NCBI GenBank assembly: GCA_047606565.1
Contig: JASGEH010000075.1
Coordinates: 1 to 64,000, forward strand
From: Comamonas_F sp047606565
GTDB taxonomy: Bacteria > Pseudomonadota > Gammaproteobacteria > Burkholderiales > Burkholderiaceae_C
Length of the DNA stretch: 64,000 nt
Direction: 5' to 3'
Part shown: piece after piece, positions 37,521 to 46,212 of the stretch
Layout: each line of letters begins with the position of its first letter
Position numbering within the stretch: position 1 is the stretch's first letter
Notes under the pieces: generated by a model
Told to the model about the DNA's origin: nothing
The model's input: the letters and a program-made list of their open reading frames with translations, nothing else
Databases searched by the model: none
Made by a program: the position numbers and the translations under genes

Positions 37521-39188
37521 TCATGCCATTTCCGCAGCGAACCGGGCCGCTGCACTCAGCACGGCCAGCACCGACGCGGTCGCGATATTCGCATGTCGGC
37601 CCAAGCCAAAGCGCGAGCCGGGGACGCCAGGCATGGCGGCTTCCACAATGGCCAACGCCACTGCATCGGAACCCGCGCTCAGGCTGCGTTCCTCATAACT
37701 GTCAATGCGCAACGGCAGCCTCAACGCCGCCACCGTCGCGGCAATCGGGCCGTTGCCTGTTCCCTCGATGGCCTTGACGTTGCCCTCCTGATCCGCCAAT
37801 TCCAGCGCAATACCTTGTCCATCCGCGTGCTCGAACAGGCGATGGCCGCGATAGATGAAGTGGGACTGTTCCCGTATCGGGGCGATGTAGGTCCGCTCGA
37901 ACACGTTCCAGATTTGCGCACTGCTCAGTTCCGTTTCGCTGGTGTCGGCCAACGCCTGGACGATGGCGCTGAACTCCACCTGCATGCGGCGCGGCATGAC
38001 GATGCCGTGGTCACGGTTGAGCAAGAAGGCGATGCCGCCCTTGCCTGACTGGCTGTTGACGCGCACGATGCTGTCGTAGGTTCGGCCCAAATCTTGTGGG
38101 TCGATGGGCAGGTACGGCACACGCCAGGGCGCATCGGCCTTTTGCGCGGCAAAGCCCTTGGCGATGGCATCCTGGTGCGAGCCGGAGAAAGCCGTGAACA
38201 CGAGATCGCCCACATACGGGTGACGCGGGTGGATGGGCAACGCGGTGCATTCCTCGGCCACACGGGCAACCGCTGCGATGTCGGAGAAGTCCAGCCCCGG
38301 CGCAATGCCCTGCGTATACAGATTCAACGCCAGCGTCACGACATCCACGTTGCCGCTGCGCTCGCCATTGCCGAACAGGCAGCCTTCGACACGTTGCGCA
38401 CCGGCCAGCATGGCCTGTTCGGCGCAGGCCACGCCCGTGCCTCGGTCATTGTGTGGATGCACGGACAGCACGATGTGCTCGCGCCGCTCCAGCCGCCTAT
38501 CCATCCATTCGATCTGGTCGGCGAAGACGTTGGGCGTGGAGACTTCCACCGTGGTCGGCAGATTGATGATCATCGGCCGCTGCGGCCCGGCATCCCAGGC
38601 TCGAATGGCGGCGTTGCACACGGCCAGCGAAACATCCAGCTCGGCCATGCAGAACGTCTCGGGCGAGTATTGCAAGACCCATTCGGTTTCGGGGTGGTCG
38701 GCCGTCAGTCGCTTGAACAGCGCAATGTGACGCTCCACCATTTCGATGATCTGCGGCACGTTCATGCCGAACACGATTTCGCGCCAGGCGGGCGCGATGG
38801 CGTTGTAGAAATGCACGATCACACGCTGAGCGCCCGCTACCGCGCGTACCGTTTCGGTGATCAGGTCATCGCGCAGTTGCGTCATGACCATAGGGGTGAC
38901 GTCTGCGGGAATCTGTCCCGCGTCGATGAGGTGGCGCACGATCTCGAAATCAGTGCGCGACGCTGCGGGAAAACCGACTTCAATTTCCTTGAAACCGATG
39001 CGCACCAGCTCATGGAACAAGCGCAGTTTGCGCTCGCGGTTCATCGGCTCGAACAGCGCCTGATTGCCGTCGCGCAAGTCGGTGGACAGCCAGATCGGGG
39101 CTTGCGTCAGAGTTCGTGAAGGCCATTGACGGTCGGCAAGGTCGACCGGGGCAATGGGGCGGTATTTCTGGGAAGGATCGGTCAGCAT
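37521..39188 (-). CDS. leuA: 2-isopropylmalate synthase, long (type 2) form
   Basis: A 555-aa enzyme of leucine biosynthesis condensing acetyl-CoA with 2-oxoisovalerate. The catalytic barrel has STDLRDGNQALFEPM, GFKEIEVGFPAAS and the metal site LSVHPHNDRGTGVACAEQ. The C-terminal LeuA regulatory domain (leucine binding) is complete. The form is the long LeuA of Actinobacteria and some Burkholderiales. The ATG at 39188 has GGAG 9 nt upstream. A candidate Leu-rich leader peptide lies upstream and an AraC gene is divergent. Confidence 0.95.
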   Translation of the reverse strand: MLTDPSQKYRPIAPVDLADRQWPSRTLTQAPIWLSTDLRDGNQALFEPMNRERKLRLFHELVRIGFKEIEVGFPAASRTDFEIVRHLIDAGQIPADVTPMVMTQLRDDLITETVRAVAGAQRVIVHFYNAIAPAWREIVFGMNVPQIIEMVERHIALFKRLTADHPETEWVLQYSPETFCMAELDVSLAVCNAAIRAWDAGPQRPMIINLPTTVEVSTPNVFADQIEWMDRRLERREHIVLSVHPHNDRGTGVACAEQAMLAGAQRVEGCLFGNGERSGNVDVVTLALNLYTQGIAPGLDFSDIAAVARVAEECTALPIHPRHPYVGDLVFTAFSGSHQDAIAKGFAAQKADAPWRVPYLPIDPQDLGRTYDSIVRVNSQSGKGGIAFLLNRDHGIVMPRRMQVEFSAIVQALADTSETELSSAQIWNVFERTYIAPIREQSHFIYRGHRLFEHADGQGIALELADQEGNVKAIEGTGNGPIAATVAALRLPLRIDSYEERSLSAGSDAVALAIVEAAMPGVPGSRFGLGRHANIATASVLAVLSAAARFAAEMA

Positions 39189-39248
39189 GAAGAACACTCC
39201 AAAGGAATCGTTGGCACCCGATTTCCCTGGCTTGGAACAAGCTGACGA

Positions 39249-39312
39249 CGGTCGGGGTCAGGGGGAATCAGGATGGGTCGTGGCACGAATGGACGCGCAC
39301 AGACCCCGACCG
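39249..39312 (-). promoter_or_regulatory. Possible attenuator stem in the leuA leader
   Basis: CGGTCGGGGTC (39249-39259) and GACCCCGACCG (39302-39312) form a perfect 11-bp stem with a 42-nt loop, spanning the second half and stop of the candidate leader peptide. A ribosome stalled at the Leu codons or released at the stop would affect this stem differently. Confidence 0.5.
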
Positions 39313-39356
39313 GAAATCAGCGGTAGTAGCCGTTGCGAAAAACCGTGTGCGGACAT
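39258..39356 (-). CDS. Candidate leucine leader peptide of leuA
   Basis: A 32-codon reading frame, 69 nt upstream of leuA on the same strand, beginning MSAHGFSQRLLPLISGRG. It has the codons CTA CTA CCG CTG in a row, and CTA is rare in this GC-rich genome, as in the E. coli leuL peptide (MSHIVRFTGLLLLNAF). Its stop lies inside the 3' arm of an 11-bp inverted repeat (39249-39259 with 39302-39312). A later pairing CCAA...TTGG would cover the GGAG site of leuA. No good ribosome site is visible before its ATG, which lowers confidence. Confidence 0.55.
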   Translation of the reverse strand: MSAHGFSQRLLPLISGRGLCASIRATTHPDSP

Positions 39357-39465
39357 GAGTGATTGACCCAGTAGATTGCTTTGCCACCGATCTTAGGCTT
39401 GCACGCTTAGTCCATCTACATAAAAATAGACAAATTCTTTATTCATTTGGACAAATCACGCGAGC

Positions 39466-40272
39466 ATGGGTTGTTCCTCTCCCGAAGACGGCGGCCATGC
39501 GCTCGATCTGAACGCAGGAACCGCTCGCGGTTTGCCGGTGTTTGGTGTAGCCGCGCATTACCCTGCGGGTCACGTCGTACCTTGGCACGAGCATCCCTAT
39601 GGCCATCTGATCTATGCAGATCGCGGCTTGTTGCGTGTGGAAGCCGAAAGCGGCCAATGGCTGGTGCCGCCGACGGCAGCCGTCTGGTTGCGGTCCGGTG
39701 TGCCACACCAGTTGATCGTCCCCGTGGCGCTGCAAGCGCACGGCCTGTTTGTGCGCGAGGATGTTTGCGCCCGCCTGCCGGCGGCCGATTGCGTCGTGCA
39801 TGTCTCCGGTCTGCTGCGCGAATTGATCATGGCGCTGGCCCAAGCCAACGACCAGGCCAAATCGCCCAAGCGCATGCGTTTGCTTGGTGCGCTCTTGGTC
39901 GAAGAACTGCGCGCCCAGCCAGTTCTTCCACTCCATCTGCCGTGGCCGACGGGCGGTGCTGACCGCCCGATGCGGCACGTATGCCAGGCGCTGCTGGACA
40001 ATCCTGGCGATGCCGCCACCGCCGCCGAGTGGGCCGACAGGCTGGCAATGGGCGACAAGACCTTCCACCGGCACTTTCTCCAATCGACCGGCATGACCTT
40101 CGGCAAATGGCGGCAGCAACTGAGGCTCATGTCGTCGCTGACGCTATTGATGCAGGGAATACCGATCACACAGGTAGCGCTGGCGAGTGGCTACGCTAGC
40201 CATAGCGCCTACACCACGGCGTTCAGCAAGCAATTCGGACAGCCACCTTCTGCTTTTTTGGTGAACAGGTAA
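39466..40272 (+). CDS. AraC family transcriptional regulator
   Basis: A 268-aa regulator with an N-terminal cupin (FGVAAHYPAGHVVPWHEHPYGHLIYADRG) and a C-terminal double helix-turn-helix (AAEWADRLAMGDKTFHRHFLQSTGMTFGKWRQQLRL and ITQVALASGYASHSAYTTAFSKQFGQPPSAF). It is divergent from leuA, and the 277-bp gap has AT-rich direct repeats (GACAAATT and GACAAATC near 39428-39457) that could be its sites. A role in leuA control is inferred from position. Confidence 0.9.
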   Translation: MGCSSPEDGGHALDLNAGTARGLPVFGVAAHYPAGHVVPWHEHPYGHLIYADRGLLRVEAESGQWLVPPTAAVWLRSGVPHQLIVPVALQAHGLFVREDVCARLPAADCVVHVSGLLRELIMALAQANDQAKSPKRMRLLGALLVEELRAQPVLPLHLPWPTGGADRPMRHVCQALLDNPGDAATAAEWADRLAMGDKTFHRHFLQSTGMTFGKWRQQLRLMSSLTLLMQGIPITQVALASGYASHSAYTTAFSKQFGQPPSAFLVNR

Positions 40273-40305
40273 GAGCTGCTGTCCCATCAGGGGACGCATC
40301 GACAT

Positions 40306-42153
40306 TCAAACCGGCGGGGCCAGCAGATGCACGCCCTGGCGCAGGCGCTTGGCTTCCCGTTTGGCAGCCGCGGCGGCTTCCGCGACGGTTTCGGCATCGC
40401 GGAATTGGCGGGGATCGATGGGGACGGCGCCGATCGAGACCGTGGTGCACGGGAAGAATTGCCGCTGTCCGTTGCGGTCCTCGGCTTCGAAGCCGCCGGC
40501 TGCGCGTGTTGCCGCGTCGAACTCGTTGGCCGCATGCTGGGCGAAGGCGGTGCAGATCGCCCGCGCGCGCTGCTCCCAGTCGGGACTGCACATCAGCAGC
40601 ATGAAGTCGTCACCGCCGATATGCCCCACGAAGTCGAGTTCGGGCTGGCAATGTGCGGTGGCCAGGCTGGCCAGCAGCCGGATCATGTCATCGCCGCGCC
40701 GATAGCCATAGCGGTCGTTGAAAGGCTTGAAATGATCCAGGTCCGCATAGCAGGCCATGAAAGGCCGTCCCTCGCCGAGCAGCCGCTGCACATGCATGTT
40801 GATCGGGATGTTGCCCGGCAGTTGGGTCAGGGGATTGGCGTGCCGAGCGGCTTCGATGCGTGCTTCGGTGACGGCGCGCACCAACTGCTCGCCCGTGACC
40901 AGCCCGACGTAGCGGCCCTGGTCGACCACGATGATGCCGTCGGCCAGATAGCGCTGGTCGCTGGAGGTGAGGATGCCGAGCAGGTCGCTGATGCGGTCCG
41001 AGCGCTCGACGATGCGCGGTGATGGATTGGCGCTCACCATGCACGGCTTCTTGCCGTGAACTTCGCGGAAGTACAGCTTGGCGAACTGATTGATGAAATG
41101 CCGCCGGTTGATGAGCCCTACCGGCAGGCCGTCCTGCGTGATCACGGCCACGGCGTGCAGTTCCGGATGGTTCTGGAACAGCGTGGCAACGTCGCTGTGC
41201 GTGGTGTGAGGGGTGACGATGGGCGCGGAGGTCAGTTCCAGCTGCTGCAGGATGCCGGGTGTGACCGCGCGTGGAGGCCTGGCGGCTGAGGCTTCCGTGG
41301 CTGTCGTGAGGTGGAGGTTCTGGCGGCTGACCGATGGTGTCGACGGGGTGCTGGCTGGCAGAGGACCCGGTCGGCCCAGGAAGAAGCCCTGGCCGATGGC
41401 GATGCCCAGGTCGCGCAGAATCTTCCAGTCCTGCTCGGTTTCGATGCCTTCGGCAATCAGCGTGCTGCCCAGGACTTGCGAGATCTCCTGGATGGACCGC
41501 ATGAGCCGCTGCTTTTCCTTGGCGTTTGCGATATCGCGGCTGAAGTATTTGTCGATCTTGAGGAAGTCGGGCTTGAGTTCATGCCAGAGCCGAAGGTTGG
41601 TATGGCCGTCGCCGAAGTCGTCCAGTGCCAGGCGTACGCCGCAGTCCTGCAGCGACTGGCGTACCGCCTGTAGCGCCTGGATGTCGTCGACCCGGTTGTG
41701 CTCGGTGATCTCGATGACCAGCCTGGACAGCGCCAGGTTTTTCGGCAGCACCGCGGGCCAGCGTGACGGCGGGGTTTCGTGGCAGGTCTGGATCAGCGCA
41801 TGCGCGCTCATGTTGAGGAACAGCAGGCCATGCGCCTCGCGCGCAGCGGGCTGGCGAGCGCACCACGTCTCCAGTGCCTGCCGCGCACAGGCTTTTTCGA
41901 GCAGGGTGTTCATCCCTGCGCGCTGAGCAGCCGCGAACAAGGCGTCGGGCCGGTGCAGACTCGACGCCAGGGGGCCGCGTATCAGGGCTTCGTAGCCCAG
42001 GGTTTGCCCGGTTTGCAGGTAGATGAGGGGCTGGAAAACAGCCGAGAGCTGCTGCTGGCGCAGGAGGCGCACCAAGGCCTCGCGGCAGGACTGTTTCGAG
42101 CCGGCTTCCGGCGTGGAGGGTGTAAGAAGAATGGCTAACATGGCGAAGGCCAT
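40306..42153 (-). CDS. Cyclic-di-GMP protein with EAL, CBS pair and GGDEF domains
   Basis: A 615-aa protein. The N-terminal EAL domain has GYEALIRGP, EITEHN and DDFGDGHTN, LKIDKYF and LIAEGIETEQ. The middle two CBS domains (VITQDGLPVGLINRRHFINQ and VVDQGRYVGLVTGEQLVRAV) likely sense a ligand. The C-terminal GGDEF domain has NPLTQLPGNIPI and the active-site motif GGDDF in place of GGDEF. It may cut, make or only bind cyclic-di-GMP. The start at 42153 avoids the tRNA upstream; the ATG at 42141 is an alternative. No signal or membrane segment is seen. Confidence 0.9.
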   Translation of the reverse strand: MAFAMLAILLTPSTPEAGSKQSCREALVRLLRQQQLSAVFQPLIYLQTGQTLGYEALIRGPLASSLHRPDALFAAAQRAGMNTLLEKACARQALETWCARQPAAREAHGLLFLNMSAHALIQTCHETPPSRWPAVLPKNLALSRLVIEITEHNRVDDIQALQAVRQSLQDCGVRLALDDFGDGHTNLRLWHELKPDFLKIDKYFSRDIANAKEKQRLMRSIQEISQVLGSTLIAEGIETEQDWKILRDLGIAIGQGFFLGRPGPLPASTPSTPSVSRQNLHLTTATEASAARPPRAVTPGILQQLELTSAPIVTPHTTHSDVATLFQNHPELHAVAVITQDGLPVGLINRRHFINQFAKLYFREVHGKKPCMVSANPSPRIVERSDRISDLLGILTSSDQRYLADGIIVVDQGRYVGLVTGEQLVRAVTEARIEAARHANPLTQLPGNIPINMHVQRLLGEGRPFMACYADLDHFKPFNDRYGYRRGDDMIRLLASLATAHCQPELDFVGHIGGDDFMLLMCSPDWEQRARAICTAFAQHAANEFDAATRAAGGFEAEDRNGQRQFFPCTTVSIGAVPIDPRQFRDAETVAEAAAAAKREAKRLRQGVHLLAPPV

Positions 42154-42201
42154 GCTAGCGGGCGTTGATGACAGGACCGCGGACTTGCTTGGATGAACAG
42201 C

Positions 42202-42233
42202 AAAAAACCCGGTCACCTTTCGATGACCGGGTT
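42202..42233 (-). terminator. Terminator after the first tRNA-Arg(ACG)
   Basis: Minus-strand stem AACCCGGTCA / TGACCGGGTT, loop of 8 nt, followed by a T-run (an A-run at 42202-42207 on the plus strand). Confidence 0.88.
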
Positions 42234-42239
42234 GATGCT

Positions 42240-42316
42240 TGGTGCGGCTGGCAGGATTCGAACCCACGACCCCTTGGTTCGTAGCCAAGTACTCTATCCA
42301 ACTGAGCTACAGCCGC
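42240..42316 (-). tRNA. tRNA-Arg(ACG), copy 1
   Basis: A 77-nt cloverleaf with acceptor GCGGCTG / CAGCCGC, discriminator A, encoded CCA, anticodon stem CTTGG / CCAAG and loop CTACGAA (anticodon ACG, read as ICG by TadA). It is identical to the copy at 42376. Confidence 0.97.
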
Positions 42317-42337
42317 TAGAAAAAACGAATTTTGAAG

Positions 42338-42363
42338 AAAAAACCCTGCAAACCGTTGCAGGG
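42338..42363 (-). terminator. Terminator between the two tRNA-Arg genes
   Basis: Minus-strand stem CCCTGCAA / TTGCAGGG with loop CGGT, followed by six T. It separates the two tRNA genes, so each may be its own unit or the downstream one may be attenuated. Confidence 0.85.
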
Positions 42364-42375
42364 CTTTTTAAAGGT

Positions 42376-42452
42376 TGGTGCGGCTGGCAGGATTCGAACC
42401 CACGACCCCTTGGTTCGTAGCCAAGTACTCTATCCAACTGAGCTACAGCCGC
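42376..42452 (-). tRNA. tRNA-Arg(ACG), copy 2
   Basis: Identical in sequence to copy 1 over all 77 nt, including CCA. Anticodon ACG. It lies between spoT and copy 1 on the same strand, about 60 nt from copy 1. Confidence 0.97.
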
Positions 42453-42578
42453 CGAGAAAAAAATTATAACCCGGTTTTTCGGCAAGTCCAAGTTCGCCGA
42501 TTATTTTGTTGGACGCATGCCGAGGCGAGGCCTGGGCGGGCCGGGCCACTGCCGGCCGTGCCGGAGCCGGCAGGCGGG

Positions 42579-44867
42579 CTATTCGGTGGCAGGGGGCAAG
42601 GGCAGGGCGCGTGCGGCACCCAGCACCTCGGGCATGCGGCGCAGGCTGCGCAGGACGCCGTCGAGGTGCTGGCGGTCGCGCACCGCCACGATGAAACGCA
42701 GGTCGATCGCGTCCTGGCTGTCCTTGTCGTCCATGTCCACGTGCACGATGTCCGCCTCGGCGGCCGCCAGCGTGACGGCGACGCGCGCGAGCAGGCCCTT
42801 GCCGTTGGCGATGGTGACCACGATCGCCGTCTGGAAGGTGCGGACCGGGTCTTCTGACCACTCGACGTGGATGAAGCGTTCGCTGTCCTTGTGCTGCAGC
42901 CGGCGTGCCACCTCGCAGTCGCCGTGGTGGAGTACCAGCCCTTCGCCCCGGCCCAGGTAGCCGACGATCGGGTCGCCCGGCACCGGGCGGCAACACTTGG
43001 CGAACTGCACCGACGAGCTTTCGCTGCCGTCGATGGTGACCGCACCCTGCGACACCGTTTCATGGGCGGTGTAGCGTTCGCGGCTCATCAGCAGCGCGTC
43101 GCGTCGCGCGCCTTGCTCGGTCAGCATGGCCACCATGCGCTTGGCGACGATGCTGGCGATGCGCTTGCCCAGGCCGATGTCGGTCAGCAGTTCGGCGCGG
43201 CTCTTGCTGCCGGCGAAGCGCAGCAGTTTGTCCCAGATGGGCTTGTTCTCCTCGTCCTCGCCGGGCAGCATCTGCATGCCTTCGGCGCGCAGGGCCTGGG
43301 TCAGCAGCTTTTCGCCCAGGGTGGCGGACTCGGTCTGCGCCAGCGACTTGAGGTGGTGGCGGATCTTGGAGCGCGCCCGGCCCGTGCGCACGAAGCCCAG
43401 CCAGGCCGGATTCGGGCGGGAGACCGGGGCGGTGATGACCTCGATGACGTCGCCGTTCTGGATCTCGGTGCGCAGCGGCACCTGCTCGCCATTGACCTTG
43501 GCGGCCACGGTGTGGTCGCCAACGTCGCTGTGGATGGCGTAGGCGAAGTCGACGATGGTGGCGCCGCGCGGCATGGCCATGATCTGGCTCTTGGGCGTGA
43601 AGACGTAGACCGCGTCGGGAAACAGGTCGACCTTGACGTGGTCCCAGAACTCGGAGGCGTCGTTGGTCTCGTGCTGGATGTCGAGCAGCGACTGCAGCCA
43701 CTGCGTGCCCAGGCGCTCGGCGACCGGGTCGTCGCTCTCGGTGCTTTTGTAGAGCCAGTGCGCGGCCACGCCGGACTCGGCGACCAGATGCATGGGCTGG
43801 GTGCGGACCTGGAACTCGATGTTGATGCCGGCGGGGCCGACCAGCGTGGTGTGCAGTGACTGGTAGCCGTTGGCCTTGGGAATGGCGATGTGGTCCTTGA
43901 AGCGGCCGGGCACGGGCTTGTAGAGCTGGTGCAGTAGGCCCAGGGCGGTGTAGCAGGCGGTCACGTCCGGCAGCAGCAGCCGAAAGCCATAGAGGTCGCT
44001 GACCTGGGCGAAGCTCAGGCGCTTGTCTTCCATCTTGCGGTAGATCGAGTAGAGCGCCTTCTCGCGTCCCGTGATCTCGACGGCCACGCCGGCGGCCGAA
44101 AATACCGCGGCCACGTCGGCCTGGACCTTGGCGATCAGGTCCTTGCGGCGGCTGCGTGCCTTGTGCAGCGCCTTGGTCAGCACCTCGTAGCGCCACGGCA
44201 GCATGTAGCGGAACGACAGGTCCTGCAGTTCCCGGAATGCCTGGTGCAGGCCCAGCCGGTAGGCGATGGGGGTGTAGATGTCGAGCGTTTCCTGCGAGAT
44301 CCGCCGCCACTTGCTCTTGGGCGAATCGTTGAGCGTGCGCATGTTGTGGATGCGGTCGGCCAGCTTGACCAGGATGACCCGCACATCGCGCGCCATGGCC
44401 AGCAGCATCTTGCGGAAGGATTCAGCCTGGCTTTCCTCGCGCGTGTGGAACTGCAGCTTGTCGAGCTTGGTCAAGCCGTCGACCAGCTCGGCCACGCTGC
44501 TGCCGAACTGCTCGATGAGTTGGGATTTGGTGACCCCGCAGTCTTCCAGCGTGTCGTGCAGCAGCGCCGCCATCAGCGCCTGCGCGTCGAGCTTCCATTC
44601 GGTGCACTGGATGGCGACGGCAATCGGGTGGGTGATGTAGGGCAGGCCGCTGTTGCGTAACTGGCCCAGGTGGGCCTCGTCGGCGAAACGATAGGCGCGG
44701 CGCACCTGCTCGACGTCGTCCACCCCCATGTAGTCCAGGCGTTCGAGCAACTGGGCGAAGCTGGCCGCAGCCGAGTCGGGCTCGGCCGTGCCTCCGCCGA
44801 CGATCTTGGGAAAGGGGTCGGAAGGAATCGATTGCGGTTTTTTGACAGGGGGCATGACAACGCTCAT
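42579..44867 (-). CDS. spoT: Bifunctional (p)ppGpp synthetase/hydrolase
   Basis: A 762-aa SpoT/Rel enzyme. The HD hydrolase domain is intact (LLHDTLEDCG near residue 104, plus LVKLADRIHNMRTL); the synthetase domain has SIYRKMEDKRLSFAQVSDLYGFRLL and GYQSLHTTL. TGS (VYVFTPKSQIMAMPRGATIVDFAY), a zinc-finger-like CC motif (VQFAKCCRPVPGDPIVGYL) and an ACT domain follow. Start set at 44867 (MSVVMPPVKK); 44855 is an alternative. rpoZ and gmk are upstream in the usual gmk-rpoZ-spoT order, but a terminator lies between rpoZ and spoT. Confidence 0.96.
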   Translation of the reverse strand: MSVVMPPVKKPQSIPSDPFPKIVGGGTAEPDSAAASFAQLLERLDYMGVDDVEQVRRAYRFADEAHLGQLRNSGLPYITHPIAVAIQCTEWKLDAQALMAALLHDTLEDCGVTKSQLIEQFGSSVAELVDGLTKLDKLQFHTREESQAESFRKMLLAMARDVRVILVKLADRIHNMRTLNDSPKSKWRRISQETLDIYTPIAYRLGLHQAFRELQDLSFRYMLPWRYEVLTKALHKARSRRKDLIAKVQADVAAVFSAAGVAVEITGREKALYSIYRKMEDKRLSFAQVSDLYGFRLLLPDVTACYTALGLLHQLYKPVPGRFKDHIAIPKANGYQSLHTTLVGPAGINIEFQVRTQPMHLVAESGVAAHWLYKSTESDDPVAERLGTQWLQSLLDIQHETNDASEFWDHVKVDLFPDAVYVFTPKSQIMAMPRGATIVDFAYAIHSDVGDHTVAAKVNGEQVPLRTEIQNGDVIEVITAPVSRPNPAWLGFVRTGRARSKIRHHLKSLAQTESATLGEKLLTQALRAEGMQMLPGEDEENKPIWDKLLRFAGSKSRAELLTDIGLGKRIASIVAKRMVAMLTEQGARRDALLMSRERYTAHETVSQGAVTIDGSESSSVQFAKCCRPVPGDPIVGYLGRGEGLVLHHGDCEVARRLQHKDSERFIHVEWSEDPVRTFQTAIVVTIANGKGLLARVAVTLAAAEADIVHVDMDDKDSQDAIDLRFIVAVRDRQHLDGVLRSLRRMPEVLGAARALPLPPATE

Positions 44868-44915
44868 ACCGTAAAGAATATAGCCACAGGCCGTAAGCTT
44901 TGCCACGGCAGGCAT

Positions 44916-44938
44916 AAAAAAACACCGCGGCGCGGTGT
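44916..44938 (-). terminator. Intrinsic terminator between rpoZ and spoT
   Basis: Minus-strand stem ACACCGC / GCGGTGT with loop GCC, then a run of T, about 50 nt before the spoT start. Confidence 0.8.
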
Positions 44939-44991
44939 CTTTTGATGCATATCGGCGTCAGGCGACGCCAGCGGGCAGGGGCGTGGGGCGC

Positions 44992-45195
44992 TTAGCCCGG
45001 CACTTTCTTGAGCATTTCCAGGCCCACCTTGCCTTCGGCGATTTCGCGCAGGGCGGTCACGCCGGGTTTGTTCTTGGACTCGATGCGGGGCGTGTGGCCC
45101 TGGCTCAGCATGCGGGCGCGGTAGGTCGCGGCCAGGACGAGCTGAAAGCGGTTCGGGATCTTTTCCAGGCAATCTTCAACGGTGATGCGGGCCAT
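44992..45195 (-). CDS. rpoZ: RNA polymerase omega subunit
   Basis: A 67-aa omega subunit that assists beta' folding. MARITVEDCLEKIPNRFQLVLAATYRARMLSQG is the family start; KPGVTALREIAEGK is the conserved second helix. The length is typical for Burkholderiales. It is 13 bp downstream of gmk on the same strand. The ATG at 45195 is preceded by AGGAAC. Confidence 0.96.
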   Translation of the reverse strand: MARITVEDCLEKIPNRFQLVLAATYRARMLSQGHTPRIESKNKPGVTALREIAEGKVGLEMLKKVPG

Positions 45196-45208
45196 GTTCG
45201 GGTTCCTG

Positions 45209-45829
45209 TCAGGCAATGTGCAACGCTTCGAAGGTCGAAGCGCGGGCGCGGCGCTGGGCTGCGTACTTGAGGCGTTGGGCGTGCACGATGCTCTTGAGGT
45301 CGAAGAGCGCACGCTCGAATAACTCATTGATTATAACGAAGTCGAATTGCGCAGCCTGGGCCATTTCCTCGCCCGCGTTCTTCAGGCGCAGCTCGATCAC
45401 GTCGGCCGCATCCTCGCCGCGCCGCTGCAGGCGCGAGCGCAGCTCTTCCCAGCTGGGGGGGAGAATGAAGATCAGCACCGCATTGGCGAACACCTGCTTG
45501 ACCTGCATGGCGCCCTGGAAATCGATCTCCAGCACCACGTCGCCACCCTCGGCCATGCGTTTTTCGATGGCATGGCGCGAGGTGCCGTAGCGGTTGCCGT
45601 GCACCTTGGCCCATTCGAGGAAGGCGTTGTCGGCCACCATGCGGTCGAATTCGTCGTCGGCCACGAAGTAGTACTCGCGCCCATGCTTTTCCTGGCCGCG
45701 CGCCGCGCGCGTGGTGTGCGAGACCGAGGGGCGCACGCCCTGGTCGACTTCCATGAGCGCCTTGACCAGGCTGGATTTACCGGCACCGCTCGGGGCGGCG
45801 ACGACGAACAGATTTCCAGGATAGTCCAT
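45209..45829 (-). CDS. gmk: Guanylate kinase
   Basis: A 206-aa kinase phosphorylating GMP to GDP. Walker A is APSGAGKSSLVKAL; the GMP-binding segment is RPSVSHTTRAARGQEKHGREYYFV; FLEWAKVHGNRYGTS and VVLEIDFQGAMQVKQVF follow. The ATG at 45829 (MDYPGN) is the standard start. It leads the gmk-rpoZ pair. Confidence 0.97.
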   Translation of the reverse strand: MDYPGNLFVVAAPSGAGKSSLVKALMEVDQGVRPSVSHTTRAARGQEKHGREYYFVADDEFDRMVADNAFLEWAKVHGNRYGTSRHAIEKRMAEGGDVVLEIDFQGAMQVKQVFANAVLIFILPPSWEELRSRLQRRGEDAADVIELRLKNAGEEMAQAAQFDFVIINELFERALFDLKSIVHAQRLKYAAQRRARASTFEALHIA

Positions 45830-45872
45830 ATCGATGACCGGGCCCGGGCGGGCCACAAAGCAAAAGGGAAGC

Positions 45873-45906
45873 AAAAAAGCGCTGCAGGCGGGGGCGTGCA
45901 GCGCTT
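45873..45906 (-). terminator. Terminator after tRNA-Ser
   Basis: Minus-strand stem AAGCGCTGCA / TGCAGCGCTT (10 bp) with a T-run. It separates tRNA-Ser from gmk. Confidence 0.9.
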
Positions 45907-45912
45907 CGTATT

Positions 45913-46004
<92 letters not shown>

Positions 46005-46212
46005 GGAAAGTCGGCCATTGTAGCAGGGACTTTCGGGGTTCTGGACAAAGGCGGCGCAAGGTCGCGTTATGCACCGTTGTGTTGAACAATGTTGTGGATA
46101 ACCCTGTATGCGCCGCAGGGTTGTCTTGCAAGTCCTTGTTTTTAAAAGACCTGATTTGGCGTGCCGAAAAAAAGGGCAGGCCACGGCCGGGTCTTCGGCC
46201 GGGTGGAGAGGG

